64,000 nt of DNA from assembly GCF_001458775.1 (NCBI RefSeq), contig NZ_CZPZ01000023.1, positions 186,001 through 250,000 of the forward strand, given 5' to 3'. Below, piece after piece: positions 62,835-64,000 of this stretch; positions within the stretch are counted from its first letter, which is position 1; every line of letters begins with the position of its first letter. Position numbers and translations under genes: made by a program. The notes beneath the pieces were generated by a model. That model was not told where the DNA came from, searched no databases, and was given only the letters and a program-made list of their open reading frames with translations. Source of the DNA: Candidatus Nitrospira nitrificans (GTDB lineage: Bacteria; Nitrospirota; Nitrospiria; Nitrospirales; Nitrospiraceae).

Positions 62835-63146
62835 CTATTCGAGAATCATTACGTTATGAACCCGTATGATAATTTCATCCTGAGCGAAAGTGTTTTCGAG
62901 CCATTGTTTATATTTTTCCCACCACTGCTTATCCAACTTAGGGGCCATCACTTCAAAAATAACCATCTCATCATGATGAGCGTCATTTTGGTCATCCTTC
63001 CATAAGCCTTCGGCCGGTGCGTGCGTATAAGCCGTCAACCCACCGAACTTTTTGGTGAGCGCCTTGCGCATGCGAATGTATTTAGCTTTTGGAAACGCCT
63101 TCTTGTTGTTATCGCGAACCGGAAGAAAAATTTGTATTAAGTGCAT
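62835..63146 (-). CDS. Conserved small protein, unknown function
   Basis: A 103-residue cytoplasmic protein (MHLIQIFLPVRDNNKKAFPK, later KFGGLTAYTHAPAEGLWKDD and EMVIFEVMAPKLDKQWW). I recall similar conserved hypotheticals in many proteobacteria, with this same APAEGLWKDD segment. A ferredoxin-like fold is likely. GGAGGAAGG stands before the ATG, so translation is well supported. Confidence 0.75.
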   Translation of the reverse strand: MHLIQIFLPVRDNNKKAFPKAKYIRMRKALTKKFGGLTAYTHAPAEGLWKDDQNDAHHDEMVIFEVMAPKLDKQWWEKYKQWLENTFAQDEIIIRVHNVMILE

Positions 63147-63462
63147 GAAGAGTTCCTTCCTCCCACTTTTCTAGGCCGCTCGCTTGATTCGGTGCATTTT
63201 CCAGGACCTGTTCTATCTAATTGCGCAGTCACAGCCCAATGCGGAAACCCCTAGTAGGCTATAAGGCGACTTTACCCTAATCTGAGATGAATTCTGCGGA
63301 GGCGCTCCGGGAGCTGCCCAGGGCGTTTCCACAAGATGCCACACGTCAATGTTCCGAGCCGGCGAGAATGCTCGCTATGACAGCCAAGAGACCAACCTAC
63401 ATGTGTATAGATAGTGCAATGAAGCTAAAGCGAACAGGGTCCGCGGGGATCTTACAACTGTC
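63147..63462. other. Intergenic region, nothing recognised
   Basis: A 316-bp gap with no gene, terminator or repeat that I can support. It separates divergently oriented genes, so promoters for both are expected, but I see no clear -35/-10 pair. Confidence 0.3.
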
Positions 63463-63987
63463 ATGAGTGGAAGTCTGCTCCAGGACATTCTTGTGCAGGT
63501 GGGGCTCGCCTTTGCTTATTATGCGATCCTCGTGCTGATCATGCGGCTCGCTGGAAAACGGCTCGCGGGCCAGACCACCACATTTGATCTCGTGATCCTC
63601 ATTACCATTAGTGTGGTGCTGCAGACGACGGCGCTGCGCGAGGGGGCCCTGAACGCGCTCACTTTCGTCGCCACGGTGTTCGGCGCTCATCAGCTGCTCG
63701 CCCTGGCCTGCGCCCGCTCCACCTTCATTCGTCGAATCGTGCGCAGTCGTCCCCAACCTCTGATCCAGGATGCCTGTGTGGACTACGAGGCACTGAAAAG
63801 CGAAGGGCTCACTTATGAGGAACTCCTCGCCGGGTTGCGCAAGCTGGGCCATTCCTCTCCGGAAGGGATCAGAAGCGCCACGCTGGAAGAGACCGGACAC
63901 ATCAGTGCGATTCCTCTGGAGCGCGAGGATCCGGCTCACCCTCCGAAGGAGGTCCCACCGCCGCTTCCCGCTCAGGGAGAGACCTAG
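63463..63987 (+). CDS. DUF421 (YetF-like) membrane protein, copy 2
   Basis: A 174-residue protein with three N-terminal membrane helices (AYYAILVLIMRLAGKRLAGQ and following) and a cytoplasmic DUF421 domain (RSRPQPLIQDACVDYEALKS; LRKLGHSSPEGIRSATLEETGHISAIPLE). It shares the layout of the gene at 60860-61306 but differs strongly in sequence. A proline-rich tail (EVPPPLPAQ) ends the protein. Confidence 0.8.
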   Translation: MSGSLLQDILVQVGLAFAYYAILVLIMRLAGKRLAGQTTTFDLVILITISVVLQTTALREGALNALTFVATVFGAHQLLALACARSTFIRRIVRSRPQPLIQDACVDYEALKSEGLTYEELLAGLRKLGHSSPEGIRSATLEETGHISAIPLEREDPAHPPKEVPPPLPAQGET

Positions 63988-64000
63988 TGGTGAGTCACGT

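Noticed and set aside
1-64000. CRISPR arrays, tRNA or rRNA genes, toxin-antitoxin or phage-defence islands
   Set aside because: I saw no regularly spaced repeats, no tRNA cloverleaf and no known defence genes. Absence is by eye only; tRNAscan and DefenseFinder-type searches would settle it.

Overview
The window looks like a chromosomal segment of a Nitrospira-type bacterium (phylum Nitrospirota). This is inferred from gene content, moderately high GC and the style of the small stress proteins; no 16S or nitrite-oxidation gene is present to prove it. About 50 kb is ordinary housekeeping DNA, tightly packed with short operons. From about 51 kb onward it becomes a looser accessory region with insertion sequences and several decaying genes.

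Region by region. 1-1349: end of an agmatinase-like gene, then rluF. 1444-10622: a NhaR-like regulator diverging from a five-gene export cluster, made of three tandem TolC-like outer-membrane proteins, an ABC exporter whose ATPase domain has lost nearly all catalytic motifs, and an HlyD-type adaptor; a strong terminator follows. 11-20.6 kb: purEK, rhomboid, DHH phosphoesterase, LOG-type protein, CBS-PilZ protein, a DUF692 enzyme, dus, maf and a secreted protein. 20.8-27.6 kb: NhaD antiporter, CBS protein, unknown secreted and membrane proteins, a broken response-regulator fragment, an MsbA-like ABC transporter and two small proteins. 27.7-33 kb: lipoprotein-nadB, a lytic transglycosylase, pabC-pabB. 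33-35.8 kb: the FO half of ATP synthase (atpI-B-E-F) without F1 genes, then larE. 36-42.3 kb: an inactive/active M16 peptidase pair, rlmN, and an Slt-type lytic transglycosylase. 42.4-51 kb: zapB-zapA, rny-ymdB, xseA, xseB, tlyA, galE-like, rhodanese, aat. 51.2-64 kb: an IS481 element with a 7-bp target duplication, an IS630 element with a frameshifted transposase and a lone IS630 end, remnants of DUF72, treZ and metallo-beta-lactamase-fold genes, and intact small envelope or stress genes (VOC, YtxH, DUF748, two related secreted proteins, two DUF421 proteins, an iron-permease-like protein).

Two things stand out. First, the export cluster at 2.4-10.6 kb has the layout of a type I secretion system, but its ABC subunit is predicted not to hydrolyse ATP, and it has three diverged outer-membrane channels. 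Second, four related palindromic repeats (113-210 bp, complementary ends) each start within 6 bp after a stop codon, at 410, 35896, 45866 and 47431. They look like one family of MITE-like or RNA-structured 3-prime elements. All functional statements come from reading motifs; no database search was run.
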